The translations under genes and the position numbers were made by a program. Of a stretch of 6,743 bases of DNA, positions 4,932 to 6,743 are shown in pieces. The DNA lies in NCBI GenBank assembly GCA_027039295.1, contig JALWEW010000132.1:1-6743 (forward strand), read 5' to 3'. The notes beneath the pieces were generated by a model. That model did not search any database, had not been told where the DNA came from, and saw nothing but the letters and a program-made list of their open reading frames with translations. The DNA is from Acidilobaceae archaeon. Lineage in GTDB: Archaea > Thermoproteota > Thermoprotei_A > Sulfolobales > Acidilobaceae. Position 1 is the first letter of the stretch. The number at the start of each line of letters is the position of its first letter.

Positions 4932-5475
4932 TAGCCCATTTAAACATTACGTACCTCACGCTCCCGTCCCGCCTCACAGTGGCTATGGTGAATGTCTTCC
5001 TCACGCTGTGACTCAACCTCCCGGTTTTCACTATCTCCACGGGATCCATGGCCTCGTCGAGGGGCCTCACCACCACCAGGTAGGGCGCGTGGTCTATGCC
5101 CGGGCCATACCTGTAGACGGCGAAGTCGGCCCCAAACTTCATGCCAGGCCTCACAACGAGCCCCCTATCCCTGAGGTCCTCGTACACCCTGTAGAGCATC
5201 CTAAGCCTATCATCGGATAAGAGCATCTCCCCCACCTCCTCGGGGCTGAGGACGCGGCCCTCCCCGTCAACCACCTCTAGGTACCCCCTCTTGGCGAGGT
5301 ACACGGCCTCCAGGGGGCTCACGAGGAGGGGCGAGTCGAAGTCGGGGCCCGAGGGCTTATCGACCCCCAGAGGCTTGCCGTAGAAGCCTAGGGCGTAGAG
5401 GCTCCTAGCCTCCTCGACGGATTCTACTATCACGTGCCTACCGTAGAGCCTACCCCTCGCTGTAGGGCCGCCCAC
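4924..5475 (-). CDS. endA: tRNA-intron (splicing) endonuclease, catalytic-type subunit
   Basis: This RNase cuts introns from pre-tRNA and other RNAs at bulge-helix-bulge motifs. The 183-residue protein has the two-part EndA layout: an N-terminal domain RGRLYGRHVIVES (7-19) with ALGFYGKPLG (28-37), and the C-terminal nuclease domain beginning KFGADFAVYRYGPG (113-126). The catalytic triad is visible as Tyr121 (or Tyr123), His129 in DHAPYLVVV, and Lys160 in SVRKTF. The length is that of the single-domain units. In Crenarchaea this unit pairs with a non-catalytic subunit as a heterotetramer, and the stretch from about 33 to 52 (GKPLGVDKPSGPDFDSPL) looks like the crenarchaeal extra loop with a conserved Lys. 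That comparison is from memory. No structural-subunit gene is in the window. GTG 5475 gives the expected N-terminus; no good RBS precedes it. It follows the PhoU-like gene by 17 bp, probably as one transcript. Confidence 0.93.
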   Translation of the reverse strand: MGGPTARGRLYGRHVIVESVEEARSLYALGFYGKPLGVDKPSGPDFDSPLLVSPLEAVYLAKRGYLEVVDGEGRVLSPEEVGEMLLSDDRLRMLYRVYEDLRDRGLVVRPGMKFGADFAVYRYGPGIDHAPYLVVVRPLDEAMDPVEIVKTGRLSHSVRKTFTIATVRRDGSVRYVMFKWARI

Positions 5476-5492
5476 CCTGGTCCCGGGAGTCC

Positions 5493-6170
5493 TCAGGCCT
5501 CGGAGAGGGCTATTATGGTGGCGTAGTTCCCAGCGTTGTATAGGAGGTCCACCGCGTCCTCGAGATGGTCCACGGCTTCCTTTACCAGTACGAAGCCCTT
5601 CACATCGCCGCCGAGTTCTTCAACTATAGCAGCCAAGGCCTTCCTATACTCTACGTCGGCATCCTCCTCGACTTGGCTTATCTTAGTGGCTAGCTCCTGG
5701 ACCCTCCTCCTGGCCTCCCTGGTGTGGCCGCCGAGGGAGATCGCCCTTATCAGGGACGTCAGGTAGCCAGCAGTGTCCCTTAGCTTGCCCAGTAGGGCTA
5801 GGTACCTCTCCTCAATCCTAGCTGGCGTCGAGGTGGAGGAGCTAATGTACAGTAGGAGCCTGAATATGCTTGCATCCATCTTAAGCGCCGAGTTCTCTAT
5901 CGACAGAGCTATGGCTGTGTAGAATTCTCTGAGCCCGACTATCTCGGCCCTCCCATTTGCCACGTACTCGAGGAGCCTGTTGCGATACCGCTCAGCCTTG
6001 TCCTTGAGCATCTTAACGTCCTGGCGGGCTAGCTTGTCGAGGACCTCGCCCCTGAAGCCCTTCTCCCTGAGGGCCCTCTCGACCACGCTGGCAGTATACT
6101 CTATCTCCCGTGCCATGTCAGATAATAGCTCGGTTATGGTGACCTTACTGATGCTACCCGAAGAGTACAT
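5493..6170 (-). CDS. PhoU-like / DUF47-family protein
   Basis: The 225-residue, almost entirely helical protein matches the DUF47 branch of the PhoU superfamily, whose members accompany phosphate uptake and are thought to regulate it; some bind metal clusters through E/D-x-x-x-D motifs. The second helical repeat is clearest: a helix near 160-183 with the acidic segment QVEEDADVEYR (166-176), then LVKEAVDHLEDAVDLLYNAGNYATIIAL (195-222), the usual K-E-x-x-x-H-L-E-D-x-x-D ending. The first half holds similar amphipathic helices (17-37, 43-71, 80-110). Length is normal for DUF47. ATG 6170 has GGTGAGGTG (6173-6181) just upstream. No PiT or Pst transporter gene is visible; the neighbour upstream is an unrecognised helical protein and downstream is endA, so the phosphate role rests on family only. 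Confidence 0.82.
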   Translation of the reverse strand: MYSSGSISKVTITELLSDMAREIEYTASVVERALREKGFRGEVLDKLARQDVKMLKDKAERYRNRLLEYVANGRAEIVGLREFYTAIALSIENSALKMDASIFRLLLYISSSTSTPARIEERYLALLGKLRDTAGYLTSLIRAISLGGHTREARRRVQELATKISQVEEDADVEYRKALAAIVEELGGDVKGFVLVKEAVDHLEDAVDLLYNAGNYATIIALSEA

Positions 6171-6172
6171 CC

Positions 6173-6181
6173 CACCTCACC
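6173..6181 (-). promoter_or_regulatory. Strong ribosome binding site GGTGAGGTG of the PhoU-like gene
   Basis: GGTGA (6 nt from ATG 6170) and the overlapping GAGGTG (2 nt from it) both match the 16S 3' end. This fixes ATG 6170 as the start and argues that the message has a leader rather than being leaderless. Confidence 0.65.
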
Positions 6182-6187
6182 CACTAC

Positions 6188-6195
6188 ATACTTAT
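6188..6195 (-). promoter_or_regulatory. Second, weaker TATA-like sequence before the PhoU-like gene
   Basis: CATAAGTA on the minus strand lies only 18-25 bp upstream of ATG 6170. If used, transcription would begin at or inside the start codon and lose the RBS, so it is probably not the main promoter. Confidence 0.2.
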
Positions 6196-6245
6196 GCGCC
6201 CGCGGCACCCATACCTTGCACTCGAGCGCCCCGCCCGTCTTTGCC

Positions 6246-6254
6246 AGATAAAAG
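6246..6254 (-). promoter_or_regulatory. TATA box candidate for the PhoU-like gene/endA transcript
   Basis: On the minus strand CTTTTATCT, preceded by the A-rich GGAAA that suits a BRE, is the best archaeal promoter match in the window. Initiation about 26 bp downstream would fall near 6225, giving a leader of around 55 nt before ATG 6170. Apart from this and the RBS, I see no gene in the interval 6171-6338. Confidence 0.55.
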
Positions 6255-6338
6255 TTTCCATAGTCCGCGGGTCCGGCTAATGAGGAGTTGTCTGGGGAAC
6301 CAGGAGCTTTAGGGGTCCCTGGGAGCGCGGACGACCAC

Positions 6339-6743
6339 CTATAGCTTTATTGAGACGTTGAGGCTCGACAGTATGACGCGAGCTGTCGCTCTAAGCTCCT
6401 CGAGCTTCTCGAGGTCTTCCCTGATATCCGTGTACCTCGAGGCGCTCCTCAGGACCCTCTCCTCGCCGGGAGCGGCAGCTTCAACGTAGTACCCGATTAA
6501 TGCGAATACGTCATCAATATATGACGAAGGCATGGCATTGGCATTCCTACCTATTATGTTGAGGAGCTCTCCTATGGCCTCACGCAGGCTTCTCAGGTTA
6601 TCCAGGCTCTTTTCGAGGGAGGCCCTACTGGCGCCTCCGGCGTCGAGCCTGGCTATCCTATCCCGGACCTCCGAGATTAGGGATAAGTGCTGCTCTAGTG
6701 CGAAGGCCAGCTTATCGACAACATAGCTTGCAACACTCTCGTC
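6339..6743 (-). CDS. Unrecognised helical protein, C-terminal 134 residues (5' end beyond window)
   Basis: The frame is open to the window edge, beginning DESVASYVVDKLAFALEQ and ending SSLNVSIKL before TAG at 6341-6339. A methionine codon at 6533-6531 lies mid-protein and is not the start, because the upstream codons read as the same type of helical sequence. Visible features are long amphipathic, charged helices: about 1-34, 40-70 and 104-130 of the visible part, the last (DIREDLEKLEELRATARVIL) with coiled-coil character. There are no membrane segments, cysteines or catalytic motifs. I recognise no family. Its all-helical nature and position 168 bp upstream of the PhoU-like gene leave open a distant PhoU-like or regulatory protein, but I cannot show that. 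Confidence 0.75.
   Translation of the reverse strand, partial: DESVASYVVDKLAFALEQHLSLISEVRDRIARLDAGGASRASLEKSLDNLRSLREAIGELLNIIGRNANAMPSSYIDDVFALIGYYVEAAAPGEERVLRSASRYTDIREDLEKLEELRATARVILSSLNVSIKL

Noticed and set aside
6292..6303. CTGG-GGAA-CCAG mini-hairpin downstream of the partial gene, possible terminator
   Set aside because: The stem has only 4 bp and no T-rich tract follows on the minus strand, so it does not qualify as a terminator.
1..6743. CRISPR repeats, insertion sequences, rRNA or tRNA genes, long direct repeats
   Set aside because: Reading both strands I saw no spaced repeats, transposase motifs, or conserved RNA gene signatures; coding genes fill nearly the whole window.

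Overview
The window is a gene-dense, GC-rich stretch that reads as a hyperthermophilic crenarchaeon, most likely a member of the Desulfurococcales. The evidence is a class I lysyl-tRNA synthetase, a UbiA-type archaeal ether-lipid enzyme, a short tRNA-splicing endonuclease subunit with a crenarchaeal-looking N-terminal insertion, AGG/AGA-rich arginine codon use, frequent GTG/TTG starts, AT-rich TATA-like elements and SD motifs of the GAGGTG/GGTGA type. The order-level placement is inference; the archaeal placement is firm. I see no mobile elements, CRISPR, rRNA or tRNA.

Layout. (1) Positions 1-900, minus strand: N-terminal 300 residues of class I LysRS, cut by the window edge. (2) 901-994: a short divergent intergenic region with one AT-rich TATA-like element and two inverted repeats. 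(3) 995-4468, plus strand: five tightly packed genes, probably one operon. They encode a UbiA-family prenyltransferase (probable digeranylgeranylglyceryl phosphate synthase), a short MTHFR-like TIM-barrel protein, a 5-formyl-THF cyclo-ligase family protein, a macro-domain protein, and UbiX flavin prenyltransferase. (4) 4465-4827, minus strand: an unrecognised eight-cysteine protein whose stop codon overlaps the ubiX stop in a CTAG. (5) 4828-4923: a short spacer with three small inverted repeats in or next to it. (6) 4924-6170, minus strand: the catalytic-type tRNA-splicing endonuclease subunit, preceded 17 bp upstream by a PhoU/DUF47-family protein; these two look co-transcribed. (7) 6171-6338: intergenic, with the promoter of the PhoU-like gene. 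(8) 6339-6743, minus strand: the C-terminal 134 residues of an unrecognised helical protein.

How the genes may work together. The plus-strand cluster pairs isoprenoid chemistry with one-carbon chemistry. UbiA attaches a geranylgeranyl chain to make archaeal lipid, and UbiX makes prenylated FMN from dimethylallyl phosphate; in the archaeal mevalonate pathway a UbiD-like decarboxylase needs that cofactor to make isoprenoid precursors. The middle genes (MTHFR-like and formyl-THF cyclo-ligase-like) point to folate or modified-pterin C1 metabolism, and the macro domain to ADP-ribose metabolism. No single pathway joining all five is known to me. The minus-strand genes are mostly RNA-related (LysRS, EndA, possibly the Cys-rich protein) plus a phosphate-related regulator. 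The least explained parts are the divergent MTHFR-like protein, the Cys-rich protein and the helical partial gene.
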